DNA from: an uncultured Collinsella sp.
GTDB lineage: Bacteria; Actinomycetota; Coriobacteriia; Coriobacteriales; Coriobacteriaceae
Direction: 5' to 3'
NCBI GenBank assembly: GCA_902492755.1
Contig: CABUNB010000032.1
Coordinates: forward strand, 1-27,540
Length of the DNA stretch: 27,540 bases
Each line of letters begins with the position of its first letter. Positions within the stretch are counted from its first letter, which is position 1. The position numbers and the translations under genes were made by a program. Below are positions 7,975-15,998 of this stretch, in pieces. The notes below the pieces were generated by a model that was not told where the DNA came from, ran no database searches, and saw nothing but the letters and a program-made list of their open reading frames with translations.

Positions 7975-9123
7975 TTAATCGAGGATATCGTCGAGGGCAC
8001 TCTTGATACGGTCGGTCACCGACTTCTTACCGGAAGCGACGTCATCGCCCATCTCGTCGGCAAAAGCACGGAGCAGCTCGCGTTGCTTATTGGAAAGATT
8101 GGTGGGAACGACCACGCGCAGTTGCACGATCAGGCGGCCACGCGAACCGCCACCGCCAATGCGCGGCATGCCGTAATTATTGACGCTCACGGTGTCGCCG
8201 TACTGGGCGCCGGCGGGAACCGTCACCTTAACGACCTCGTCGGGCATAATGCCCTCGACCTCGATCTCGCAGCCGAGCGCAGCCTGCGCAATCGAGATAT
8301 CGCTCACCAGGTACAGGTCGTCACTGTTGCGCTTAAAGCGCTCATGGTCGGCAACGCGCACGTTGACAATCAGGTCGCCCGAAGGCTCGCCGCGAAGGCC
8401 GGCCTCGCCAAAGCCGCTCACACGCAGCTGGCGACCGGTCGAAACGCCGGCGGGAATATCGATGTCGATCTTTTCGTGCGAAGGCGTGCGGCCCTGACCG
8501 TCGCAGGTCTCGCAGGGATGGTCGATAACCGTGCCCTCGCCATGGCAGTCGGGACAAGGCGAGGAAGACTGAACCTGGCCCAAAAACGATCGCTGAACCG
8601 TCGTGACGTAGCCCGTACCGTGGCAGCGACTGCACTGCTTTTCCTGTGCACCCTCGGCCCTACCGGTACCGTTGCAGTCCTCGCAAGGAGCAAGGCGATC
8701 ATAGCTGATCGTCTTTTTGCAGCCGAGTGCCGCCTCCTCGAGCGTCACCGAAAGCGAGATGGCCATGTCACGTCCGCGACGACGCTCACGACGGCTGCGG
8801 GCGCCACCACCGGCGCCACCGCCAAAGAACGACGAGAACAGGTCGTCCATGCCCATACCACCAAAGATATCGTTGATGTCGACATAGCCCGAACCACCAG
8901 GACCGTCGGCAGTGCCGTAACGGTCGTAGTTAGCACGCTTCTGCTCATCGGAAAGAACGGAATAGGCCTCGTTGAGCTCCTTGAACTTGGCCTCGGCCTC
9001 GGGATCGTCCGAAACATCCGGATGTACGGTACGGGCCTTCTTTAGAAACGCACGCTTAATCGTCCGCGCGTCGGCATCCCTGTCGACGCCAAGCACCTCG
9101 TAGTAATCCCTATTTTCCGACAC
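7975..9123 (-). CDS. dnaJ: Chaperone protein DnaJ (canonical Hsp40)
   Basis: DnaJ (382 residues) is the J-domain cochaperone that stimulates DnaK ATPase and delivers clients. The order is J domain (1-~70, HPD at 34-36), a Gly/Phe segment containing IFGGMGMDDLFSSFFGGG, and a zinc domain with four CxxCxGxG repeats starting near residues 147, 164, 190 and 204. Both C-terminal substrate domains follow, ending in the helical dimerisation region. A GTG at 9123 is preferred over the ATG 22 codons upstream because it gives the standard MSENRDYYEVLG N-terminus and has GGAAGGA about 8 nt upstream. No hrcA, grpE or dnaK gene is nearby, so those partners must be encoded elsewhere. Confidence 0.95.
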   Translation of the reverse strand: MSENRDYYEVLGVDRDADARTIKRAFLKKARTVHPDVSDDPEAEAKFKELNEAYSVLSDEQKRANYDRYGTADGPGGSGYVDINDIFGGMGMDDLFSSFFGGGAGGGARSRRERRRGRDMAISLSVTLEEAALGCKKTISYDRLAPCEDCNGTGRAEGAQEKQCSRCHGTGYVTTVQRSFLGQVQSSSPCPDCHGEGTVIDHPCETCDGQGRTPSHEKIDIDIPAGVSTGRQLRVSGFGEAGLRGEPSGDLIVNVRVADHERFKRNSDDLYLVSDISIAQAALGCEIEVEGIMPDEVVKVTVPAGAQYGDTVSVNNYGMPRIGGGGSRGRLIVQLRVVVPTNLSNKQRELLRAFADEMGDDVASGKKSVTDRIKSALDDILD

Positions 9124-9204
9124 GACCGAATCCTTCCGACTTTCATTATTGTCACAGTGCGTCCTATACCCAAGCTGGGGCGACCGCAAACAGAGGGTTT
9201 GATG
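9124..9204 (-). promoter_or_regulatory. Short dnaJ upstream region with a possible promoter
   Basis: A TTGGGT-17 nt-AATAAT pair can be drawn in the 81 nt between the two dnaJ-type genes. The -35 is weak. No CIRCE (TTAGCACTC-N9-GAGTGCTAA) or HspR-type (CTTGAGT-N7-ACTCAAG) operator is visible. Confidence 0.2.
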
Positions 9205-10308
9205 TTATTGCATTTGGTACGGCGAAAGCATGGCCCGTTGCGAGCAGCTCGCGAACCAAACCGACACGAGCGCGAACATGAAGCCGTTGGCAAAACCGTT
9301 GGCAAACTGCATCGCGCCGCGCTTCCACCACAGCAGACTGCGATGAAGCACACCGTCCGAAAGCACCATAAATAGGCCCATGGTAAACGGAATAAAGCAC
9401 ATCACGGCAAAGGCCGAGAACACGCCCGAAATGGCCGACAGCACCAAAAACGGCGCCACGATGCCCATCAGGTAAAAACCGGTACGAGCTTTGCCTTCCA
9501 AGCGCTCGGCTTCAACATGGGCGCGGCCGACCAGGTCGCCGCCCGCGGCACCGTTGGTGCCAGCATGACCCATACCGCTAATGCGGACCTCGTCGCCATC
9601 GTGCGTGCCGGCAGGAAACTCAATCGTCTGCTCGGAGGTCACACGGGTTCGCCCGCTGCCACCGCAATCGGGGCAGGGATCGGCCACGACCTTACCGGAA
9701 CCGCCGCACTCGGGGCAGACCGACTGGAACGTGCCCGCACCAAACAGGAAGGACAGGTCGACGTCGATGTGGCCGCGGCCACCGCAGCTCGGGCAGGTAT
9801 GTGCATGCTCGGACGAAACGGAGCCAGAGCCGCTGCAGTTGCTACAGGTATCGAAGCGCGTGTAGCGGACGGTCTTGCGGGCACCGCCCTTGGCCTCCTT
9901 GGCGTCGAGTTTGATATCGACGACCACGTTGGCGCCGTTCTCGGGATTGTAGGCAGCCTGGCCGCGACGCTGCTGGCCCCAGGCGCCACCAAAGGGAAAG
10001 CCGCCCTCAAAGGGATTGCCATAGCCCGTGTTGCCGGCGTAGCCGCCACCATAGGGCGAAGCCGTAGGAGCACCGGCAAACGGATTGCCAGAACGCATGG
10101 CGTCGTAGCGCGCACGTTTTTGCTCATCCGAAAGCACGGCGTAGGCCTCGGAAACCTCTTTAAACTTTTCCTCGGCATCCGGCTCTTTATTGACGTCCGG
10201 ATGGAGCTTACGGGCCTTTTGCTGGAAGGCCTTTTGAATATCACGCGAGGTGGCGTCCTTGGAGACACCCAGAATCTCGTAGTAATCTTTTTCGTTCATC
10301 GTCGCCAT
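9205..10308 (-). CDS. DnaJ-like protein with a C-terminal membrane domain
   Basis: This 367-residue J-domain protein has a J domain (5-~70, HPD at 36-38), a Gly/Pro/Phe-rich linker (~74-118) and four zinc repeats (CSNCSGSG, CPSCGGRG, CPECGGSG, CPDCGGSG near 155, 172, 198, 212). The zinc repeats are flanked by a first C-terminal substrate domain that runs to about residue 260. The second substrate domain and dimerisation helix are absent. Residues ~278-355 instead form about three hydrophobic helices, with LLWWKR between the last two. No displaced DnaJ C-terminus appears in the other frames, so this is not a simple frameshift. The ATG at 10308 has AGGAGG 9 nt upstream. It lies directly before dnaJ, in the slot normally held by hrcA. 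A membrane-tethered DnaK recruiter is inferred. Confidence 0.88.
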   Translation of the reverse strand: MATMNEKDYYEILGVSKDATSRDIQKAFQQKARKLHPDVNKEPDAEEKFKEVSEAYAVLSDEQKRARYDAMRSGNPFAGAPTASPYGGGYAGNTGYGNPFEGGFPFGGAWGQQRRGQAAYNPENGANVVVDIKLDAKEAKGGARKTVRYTRFDTCSNCSGSGSVSSEHAHTCPSCGGRGHIDVDLSFLFGAGTFQSVCPECGGSGKVVADPCPDCGGSGRTRVTSEQTIEFPAGTHDGDEVRISGMGHAGTNGAAGGDLVGRAHVEAERLEGKARTGFYLMGIVAPFLVLSAISGVFSAFAVMCFIPFTMGLFMVLSDGVLHRSLLWWKRGAMQFANGFANGFMFALVSVWFASCSQRAMLSPYQMQ

Positions 10309-10366
10309 GCGCGGCAACCTCCTGCTCACAGCAGCGTATATATTTCGGTAATTCTACCCGAGCGGC

Positions 10367-11599
10367 CTAAGCTAGATCCCAAAACAGCTCGAACAGAACA
10401 TTTCCATCGAGCCAGCCCAGATGGGTCGGCGCCAGACAAGCTCGAACATGGCCCGCGACGACATCTGCCGAAGTGAAGGGCCCCTCATGGACCCCGAGCG
10501 TCTCGGGCACCCAAGTGGCAAGACCCAATTCGAGCGCGCGATCGCAGGCAGCTGCCAGCTCGCCTGTTGGGATGACGCACGCTGCACGAACCAACAGATC
10601 GGACGCGACACCGCGCGTCATGCGACAAGCAAGCATCAGGTCCTCTGCCGCTGCCTCGCGTGGCGACAGATATTCGGCCTCGAACGCCGTCGCGTCATCG
10701 TCACGTTGCACCAGACGCACGCGGTACGCATCGCCTCGAGAAGACACGCCGGGGAACAAACCTGCAAGACGGTCGAAATCTTCGTCGTCGAGCATGCCCG
10801 CGGCAGAACGACCCAGGCCCAGGTAGCCCCGTCCGGTCCAGTAGGCAATGTTATGGGCGCACTCATGGCCGTCGAGCGCGTAGCTTGCCACCTCATACGG
10901 ATGATAGCCGGCCGTACCCAGGCGCTCACGCGCCGCGTCCATGCACGAAGCCTGAAAATCCTCGTCGGGCTCGAGCGACTCGTCACGGCACGCCATACGA
11001 TAGAGTGGCGTACCCTCCTCGAGCGTGAGCGGGTAGACCGACACATGATGAGGCGCCGCCGCCAACACGCCATCGAGCGTGCTCCGCCAGCTTGCGGCCG
11101 TCTGCCCGAGAAGGCCGCACATCAGGTCGCACGACACATCGAGGCCAGCGTCCTTCACCGTCGCGATAGCCGCAAGTGCGCGATTAGCATCGTGAATGCG
11201 GCCAATAGCAGCCAGCTCGGTATTGTCGAGGGTTTGCACGCCCAGAGAGATGCGCGTGACACCCGCCTCGGCAAGCGCGGTGGCGAGCTCGGCGGTCAGC
11301 GACTCAGGATTGGCTTCGCAAGTAAATTCAACGGGCTTGCACCACATGGAGATACGACGGGCAAGTTTCACCAGGCGCTCCCCAGCCAGTGAGGGCGTGC
11401 CGCCGCCAATATAGACCGTGCGGACCTGCGCAAGCGCCCCGGCGTCGCCAAAGGAATCGAGGCGCGCATACAGCTGCTCAAAATAGGAATCGAGCGCAGC
11501 ATCCAAATCACACAGAGCAAAGCTGCGCGAGTCAAAGTCGCAATAGCGGCATTTTTGAGCGCAAAACGGCACGTGCACGTACAGCGCGGTAACGGCCAC
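10367..11599 (-). CDS. hemW: Radical SAM heme chaperone HemW
   Basis: HemW (410 residues) is a HemN-related radical-SAM protein that binds heme and is thought to insert it into respiratory enzymes. The cluster motif is CAQKCRYCDF (13-22), followed by YIGGGTPS, ISLGVQTLDN and the HemW-typical AHNIAYWTGRGYLGLGRSAAG. The CxxxCxxCDF form fits HemW rather than true coproporphyrinogen dehydrogenase. A GTG at 11599 has GGAGG 7 nt upstream, overlapping the end of dusB two bases away. lepA-hemW linkage is common; here dusB is inserted between them. Function is by family. Confidence 0.9.
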   Translation of the reverse strand: MAVTALYVHVPFCAQKCRYCDFDSRSFALCDLDAALDSYFEQLYARLDSFGDAGALAQVRTVYIGGGTPSLAGERLVKLARRISMWCKPVEFTCEANPESLTAELATALAEAGVTRISLGVQTLDNTELAAIGRIHDANRALAAIATVKDAGLDVSCDLMCGLLGQTAASWRSTLDGVLAAAPHHVSVYPLTLEEGTPLYRMACRDESLEPDEDFQASCMDAARERLGTAGYHPYEVASYALDGHECAHNIAYWTGRGYLGLGRSAAGMLDDEDFDRLAGLFPGVSSRGDAYRVRLVQRDDDATAFEAEYLSPREAAAEDLMLACRMTRGVASDLLVRAACVIPTGELAAACDRALELGLATWVPETLGVHEGPFTSADVVAGHVRACLAPTHLGWLDGNVLFELFWDLA

Positions 11600-11601
11600 C
11601 C

Positions 11602-12645
11602 TTAAGCCTCCAGCGGATGAGCGGGCACCGACTCACCGGCGGCAAGCGCGGCCTCGCAGGCCACCACATCGTGCTCGATATCATCGACCAGCGACATGAA
11701 CTCCTCGTACGTAGAGCAACGCACCACCTGAGCGCGCCAGGCGGCGGCATGGGGCATGCCTTTTAAGTACCAGCTTGCGTACGTGCGGGCGCGCGACATG
11801 AGCGGCAGAAGCTCGTGCGTCAACGTCAGGTGCTCGCGCAGAGCCTCCAGGCGCTCGACCGAGGAGCGAGAAGGAACCGGCGTGCCATCGAGTGCAAGGG
11901 CTCGGGCATCGCCGAACACCCACGGATTGCCGTAGATGCCGCGCGCGATAAACACCGCGCTGGCACCCGAGCCGTGCAGATGCTCAGCAGCGTCCTCGGC
12001 CGAGAACACATCGCCCGAACCAATCACGGGAATCTCGACAGCGTCGGCAACCTCATCGACGACCGACCAATCGGCCTGGCCCGTGTAGAGCTGCGTGGCG
12101 CAACGACCATGCACGGCGACTGCGGCAGCCCCTGCGCCCTCAAGCATCTGGGCAAACGTCGCGGCATTACGGTCCTCGGCATAAAAGCCCTTGCGGATCT
12201 TGACGGTCACGGGCACGTGCGCCGCGCCCACCGTGGCCTCGACGATCTTCTCCGCCAGGTCGGGCGCGCGCATGAGCGCCGATCCCTCGCCCTTGGTAAC
12301 GACCTTGCGGGCGGGGCATGCCATATTGATGTCGATGAGCGACAGGCGATCGCCAACGCGCTCCTCGACGGCGGCGACGGCGCTCGCAAACTGATCAGGT
12401 TTGGAGCCAAAGAGCTGCACGCAAATCTGCTGCTCCTCGTCGGCCGGCAGCACCAGGCGCCACGTTTTGTTGCTGGCATAGGCAAGGCCTGCCACGCTCA
12501 CCATCTCGCTGTAGGCAAGGTTGGCACCGCGGCGGCGACACATGATGCGATAGGCGGGGTCGGTAACGCCCGCCATGGGAGCCATAAGGAACGGCTGCTC
12601 GGCATAGGCACCCAGCAGCCGCTTGCTGTATTCAGAAAGCGCCAT
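11602..12645 (-). CDS. dusB: tRNA-dihydrouridine synthase (Dus family)
   Basis: This 347-residue FMN- and NADPH-dependent enzyme reduces uridines in the tRNA D-loop. TIM-barrel motifs are clear: FLMAPMAGVTD (FMN binding), QLFGSKP, DINMACPARKVV with the catalytic cysteine, VKIRKG, VHGRCATQLYTGQADW, VIGSGDVFS and ARGIYGNPW. A helical C-terminal RNA-binding domain follows. The active-site motif reads ACP rather than the usual GCP. The ATG at 12645 lies 4 nt after the lepA stop. The DusB assignment among Dus paralogues is based on the general motif pattern, and the exact uridine position is uncertain. Confidence 0.9.
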   Translation of the reverse strand: MALSEYSKRLLGAYAEQPFLMAPMAGVTDPAYRIMCRRRGANLAYSEMVSVAGLAYASNKTWRLVLPADEEQQICVQLFGSKPDQFASAVAAVEERVGDRLSLIDINMACPARKVVTKGEGSALMRAPDLAEKIVEATVGAAHVPVTVKIRKGFYAEDRNAATFAQMLEGAGAAAVAVHGRCATQLYTGQADWSVVDEVADAVEIPVIGSGDVFSAEDAAEHLHGSGASAVFIARGIYGNPWVFGDARALALDGTPVPSRSSVERLEALREHLTLTHELLPLMSRARTYASWYLKGMPHAAAWRAQVVRCSTYEEFMSLVDDIEHDVVACEAALAAGESVPAHPLEA

Positions 12646-12649
12646 AGAC

Positions 12650-14461
12650 CTACTCGTCCACCTTGAGGATCGCCATAAACGCCTCCTGCGGGACCTCGAC
12701 CGAGCCGATGGCCTTCATGCGCTTCTTGCCCTCTTTCTGCTTCTCAAGCAGTTTGCGCTTACGCGAGATATCGCCGCCGTAGCACTTGGCAAGAACGTCC
12801 TTGCGACGCGCCTTGACGGTGGAACGGGCGATGATCTTGTTGCCGATAGCACCCTGGATGGGCACCTCGAACAGCTGACGCGGGATGATCTCCTTGAGCT
12901 TGTCGCACAGGCCACGGGCTAGGCCATATGCCTTGTCCTTATGGACGATAAACGACAGCGCGTCCACCTCGTCGCCCGAAAGCAGGATGTCGAGCTTGAC
13001 GAGCTCGGAGGGGCGATATTCGTTGAACTCGTAGTCGAGCGAGGCATAGCCCTTGGTGCGGCTCTTGAGCTGATCGAAGAAGTCCAAGATGAGCTCGGCG
13101 AGCGGCATATCGAAGCGCATCTCGACCGATTTGCTCGTCAGGTGGATCATGTCGGTTGTGACGCCGCGGTGCTCGATGGCGAGCTGCATGACGGCACCCG
13201 TGTACTCAGGCGGGCAGATGATCTTTGCCTTGAGGTAGGGTTCCTCGATACGATCGATGCGTGTGGCCTCGGGAAGGTCCTGCGGACTGCGGACATCGAT
13301 CATTTCGCCGTCGGTCTTGTAGACGTGATAGTCAACCGAGGGACTCGTGGCAATGAGGTCCAGGTTGAACTCGCGCTCCAGGCGTTCCTTGACGACTTCC
13401 ATGTGCAGCAGGCCCAGGAAGCCCACGCGGAAACCAAAGCCGAGCGCCACCGAGGTCTCGGGCTCCCACACCAACGACGGGTCGTTGACGTGCAGTTTAT
13501 CGAGCGCGTCACGCAGGTTCTCGTAGTCCTTGTTGTCGATCGGGAACAGGCCCGTATAGACCATGGGCTTGGCCTCGCGATAACCGGGAAGCGGCTCGGG
13601 GCAGGGGTTCGACGCCCACGTAAGGGTATCGCCCACGCGAACGGCCTCGGGGTCCTTCAAGCCCGTGACCACATATCCGACCTCGCCGACCGTCAGCGCG
13701 TCGACCGGGGTCTCGGCAGGACGCTTGACGCCCACGCCATCGACCAAAAAGTCGCCCTTGGCCTGCATCATAAGCAGGGTATCGCCCTTTTTGATGGAAC
13801 CATCGAAGACGCGCACCGTAGCCACCACACCGCGATACTCGTCAAAGTACGAATCCAAAATGAGCGCTTTGAGCGGAGCGTTTGCATCGCCCTTAGGCGG
13901 AGAGATCAAAAAGACAATGGACTCCAGTAGATCGTGGATGCCCTCGCCGGTCTTGCCCGAGACGCACACGGCATCATCGGCGGGAATCGCCAGGTCATCC
14001 TCGATCTCGGTCTTAACCTCATCGGGATGGGCCGAGGGCAGGTCGATCTTGTTGATGGCCGGCACAATGTCCAGATTGGCGTTCATGGCGAGCGTCGCGT
14101 TGGAGACGGTCTGCGCCTCGACACCCTGGGTGGCATCGACGACGAGCACCGCGCCCTCGCAGGCGGCCAGAGAACGCGAGACCTCGTAGGTAAAGTCAAC
14201 GTGGCCCGGCGTATCGATCAGATTGAACTGATACGTCTCACCATCGTCGGCGTCATAGGAAACGCGGACGGCATTGGACTTGATCGTAATGCCGCGCTCG
14301 CGCTCGATATCCATGGTGTCGAGCAGCTGCGACTCCATGTCGCGCTCGTCGACGGTATGGGTGAGCTCGAGGATGCGGTCGCTGATCGTGGACTTGCCAT
14401 GGTCGATGTGCGCAACAATCGAGAAGTTGCGGATGTGGGAAATGTCAATTGAAGTATTCAT
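12650..14461 (-). CDS. lepA: Elongation factor 4 (LepA)
   Basis: EF4 (603 residues) is a ribosome-dependent translational GTPase related to EF-G. The G domain carries AHIDHGKST (17-25), the RGITI switch (56-60), DTPGH (83-87) and NKID (137-140). EF-G-like domains II, III and V follow, then the LepA-specific C-terminal domain (KARRKDVLAKCYGGDISRKR). The frame is open 20 codons upstream, but that stretch covers the rpsT terminator. The ATG at 14461 gives the family start (SHIRNFSIVAHIDHGKS). There is no Shine-Dalgarno sequence, and a TAAGAT box lies 7 nt before the ATG, which suggests a leaderless mRNA. It heads the dusB-hemW-dnaJ run. Confidence 0.96.
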   Translation of the reverse strand: MNTSIDISHIRNFSIVAHIDHGKSTISDRILELTHTVDERDMESQLLDTMDIERERGITIKSNAVRVSYDADDGETYQFNLIDTPGHVDFTYEVSRSLAACEGAVLVVDATQGVEAQTVSNATLAMNANLDIVPAINKIDLPSAHPDEVKTEIEDDLAIPADDAVCVSGKTGEGIHDLLESIVFLISPPKGDANAPLKALILDSYFDEYRGVVATVRVFDGSIKKGDTLLMMQAKGDFLVDGVGVKRPAETPVDALTVGEVGYVVTGLKDPEAVRVGDTLTWASNPCPEPLPGYREAKPMVYTGLFPIDNKDYENLRDALDKLHVNDPSLVWEPETSVALGFGFRVGFLGLLHMEVVKERLEREFNLDLIATSPSVDYHVYKTDGEMIDVRSPQDLPEATRIDRIEEPYLKAKIICPPEYTGAVMQLAIEHRGVTTDMIHLTSKSVEMRFDMPLAELILDFFDQLKSRTKGYASLDYEFNEYRPSELVKLDILLSGDEVDALSFIVHKDKAYGLARGLCDKLKEIIPRQLFEVPIQGAIGNKIIARSTVKARRKDVLAKCYGGDISRKRKLLEKQKEGKKRMKAIGSVEVPQEAFMAILKVDE

Positions 14462-14468
14462 GCGGACT

Positions 14469-14474
14469 ATCTTA
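14469..14474 (-). promoter_or_regulatory. Putative -10 element for a leaderless lepA transcript
   Basis: TAAGAT (a TANNNT box) is followed by 7 nt and then the lepA ATG, placing the transcript start at or next to the start codon. There is no recognisable -35 at 17 nt (CTCCAT). The box lies immediately after the rpsT terminator T-run. Confidence 0.45.
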
Positions 14475-14485
14475 CCCGAGCGGTA

Positions 14486-14523
14486 CAAAAAATGGAGCCT
14501 GTTCCATAAAACAGGCTCCATTT
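14486..14523 (-). terminator. Strong intrinsic terminator of rpsT
   Basis: AAATGGAGCCTGTT (14490-14503) and AACAGGCTCCATTT (14510-14523) form a perfect 14-bp stem with a 6-nt loop. On the minus strand it runs into six T residues. It lies 34 nt after the rpsT stop and insulates lepA. Confidence 0.92.
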
Positions 14524-14557
14524 ATGCGCGTAATCTGTGTGGTGTGAAATTTACAAC

Positions 14558-14824
14558 TTAGGCGTTGATGCTGTTCACGAGCTTGGCAAGACCGGACTTG
14601 CGGTTGGAAGCCTGGTTCTTGTGGATGACATGCTTAGCGGCAGCCATGTCGAGACGCTTGGTGACGGTCTTGAAGGCAGCCTGGGCCTTCTCGGCGTCGC
14701 CCTCGGCGACGGCGGACTGGACGTGCTTGGTCAGCGTCTTGAGCTCGGACTTGACAGCCTTGTTACGCATGCGAGCTGCCTCATTGGTGCGGATACGCTT
14801 CTTCTGAGACTTGATGTTTGCCAC
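14558..14824 (-). CDS. rpsT: 30S ribosomal protein S20
   Basis: S20 (88 residues) is a primary 16S rRNA-binding protein of the small-subunit body. It begins ANIKSQKKRIRTNEAARMRN, is rich in Lys, Arg and Ala, and ends in a helical segment with AAAKHVIHKNQASNRKSGLA, all typical of the family. The start is a GTG at 14824, with AAAGGA 9 nt upstream; an in-frame ATG 23 codons earlier lies in the leader hairpin and is rejected. The gene is monocistronic, with its own promoter, a terminator-like hairpin in the leader and a strong 3' terminator. That layout suggests control at the leader, as S20 is known to autoregulate in other bacteria. Confidence 0.96.
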   Translation of the reverse strand: MANIKSQKKRIRTNEAARMRNKAVKSELKTLTKHVQSAVAEGDAEKAQAAFKTVTKRLDMAAAKHVIHKNQASNRKSGLAKLVNSINA

Positions 14825-14851
14825 TTCTGGAGTTCCTTTCGAGTTCCTTGC

Positions 14852-14889
14852 AAAAAATGTATGACACCTCTGAGACACGGTGAGGTCAT
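14852..14889 (-). promoter_or_regulatory. Terminator-like hairpin in the rpsT leader
   Basis: On the minus strand ATGACCTC (14889-14882) pairs with GAGGTGTCAT (14870-14861) with a 2-nt bulge. Three nt later comes TTTTTT (14857-14852). CTTGC and GCAAG can extend the stem around the T-run. It lies between the rpsT promoter and start codon, so it can act as an attenuator. If that promoter is not used, it could be the 3' terminator of comEA-comEC-holA. Confidence 0.5.
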
Positions 14890-14899
14890 GCAAGCGCCT

Positions 14900-14908
14900 A
14901 CTATAGCA
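14900..14908 (-). promoter_or_regulatory. Extended -10 promoter of rpsT
   Basis: TGCTATAGT on the minus strand matches the extended -10 TGnTATAAT with one mismatch. A perfect TTGACA (14943-14938) is present but 32 nt away, too far to pair with it. Start of transcription is predicted near 14892. Confidence 0.55.
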
Positions 14909-14957
14909 CGCTCCCCCTCAAAGGGATAGAACGAATTTGTCAAATAGGCAGGTATCA

Positions 14958-15920
14958 TCACGATTTTCTCAAGATGTTCGTAATCCAGAGCAAAAGCGCA
15001 GTCTGAGAATCGGCCGAACCCTTGAGTGCGAGTTCCACATCGACCGCACCCTCGAGCGCTGCGACGAGCTCTGCCATCGAAAAGCGACGTGCCCAGGTCA
15101 GGTGATTCTTGACCTGCCAGGACTGGAGCTTGAGCGTTGCGGCCAGCTCACGACCCTGTCCGCGCGCATCGAGCGCCTTGGCGACGATCAGCTCACGGAT
15201 GCGACCGCACAGCAATGTGTAAGTCCACACGTAGCTCTTGGAGGGCAGGAGCTTAAAGAGCTCGAGCGAACGCCGCATATCGCGAGCCGAGACGGCGTTG
15301 AGGAAGTCCCAGGGTTGGACCTCGGCCGTACGTACAATCCAGCGCTCAACATCGGCAAGTTCAATCTGGGGCGCCTCGACCATCTGGGCAAGCTTAGCCA
15401 AGTCGTTATCGAGCATGCGCGTGTTTTCGCCCGAACGCGAGACGAGCTCCTCGGCGGCCGCCGTCGAAATCGACTTACCGCGCTGCGTCGCCATCTGCTG
15501 AACACGGCGCGGCAGTTCCCAGCGCTTGGTACCCGAGCAATCGACGATAGCCTTCTTGTCGATCTTGGCGATCGCCTTATACAGGCGCGTGTTCTTGGCA
15601 AGCGAGTCGGCGATGATGAGGCAGACCGTTGTGGGACTGGGACTCGCCAGATACTCGACGAGCGGCTCCGAGACCGCCTTAGCGAGCTTTGAGCAGCCAT
15701 CAAGGATTACCAAGCGAAACTCGCTGCCCATGGGAAAGGTGTTAAGCGATCCGATAATAGACTCGACATCGGGGTCCTTGGTCATGTCGCGCTCGTCGAG
15801 GTTGAACTCGACCATACCCGACTTTTCCAGACGCGCTTTCATACGCGAGACGGCGTGGTCGCGCTTAACTCCGTCGGTACCGACGATCAGATATGCCGGC
15901 AGCAAACCGGTTTCGGACAT
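14958..15920 (-). CDS. holA: DNA polymerase III delta subunit
   Basis: HolA (320 residues) is the clamp-loader subunit that opens the beta sliding clamp. The N-terminal AAA+-like fold shows AYLIVGTDGVKRDHAV and RLVILDGCSKL, the middle lid region ELPRRVQQMATQRGKSIST and LDNDLAKLAQM, and the C-terminal collar a helical segment with TLKLQSWQVKNHLTWARRFS. The Walker A is degenerate, as expected for delta. An in-frame ATG 21 codons upstream is rejected because GGGAGG lies 8 nt before the ATG at 15920. The gene follows comEC by 78 nt; comEC-holA adjacency is common in Gram-positive bacteria and usually means co-transcription. Confidence 0.92.
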   Translation of the reverse strand: MSETGLLPAYLIVGTDGVKRDHAVSRMKARLEKSGMVEFNLDERDMTKDPDVESIIGSLNTFPMGSEFRLVILDGCSKLAKAVSEPLVEYLASPSPTTVCLIIADSLAKNTRLYKAIAKIDKKAIVDCSGTKRWELPRRVQQMATQRGKSISTAAAEELVSRSGENTRMLDNDLAKLAQMVEAPQIELADVERWIVRTAEVQPWDFLNAVSARDMRRSLELFKLLPSKSYVWTYTLLCGRIRELIVAKALDARGQGRELAATLKLQSWQVKNHLTWARRFSMAELVAALEGAVDVELALKGSADSQTALLLWITNILRKS

Positions 15921-15998
15921 TGCGCTCCCCTCCCGCAGGCCTTCGCATTCGTTCCGTGCCATTCTAGCCCAGGGGCCCACCACACGCCAACGACGTCG

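Noticed and set aside
6691..9045. 784-codon plus-strand frame opposite mtaB and dnaJ
   Set aside because: Same antisense effect; the opposing genes have full motif sets and ribosome-binding sites.
9042..9353. Possible frameshifted C-terminus of the DnaJ-like protein
   Set aside because: The translated alternative frame shows no DnaJ substrate or dimerisation motif, so the membrane tail is taken as genuine.
9124..10366. CIRCE or HspR operators near the dnaJ genes
   Set aside because: Neither TTAGCACTC-N9-GAGTGCTAA nor CTTGAGT-N7-ACTCAAG is present; only a 4-bp GGTA/TACC dyad was seen near 10347.
14905..14943. TTGACA with TATAGT as one rpsT promoter
   Set aside because: The two boxes are 32 nt apart, far from the 16-18 nt needed, so only the extended -10 is kept.
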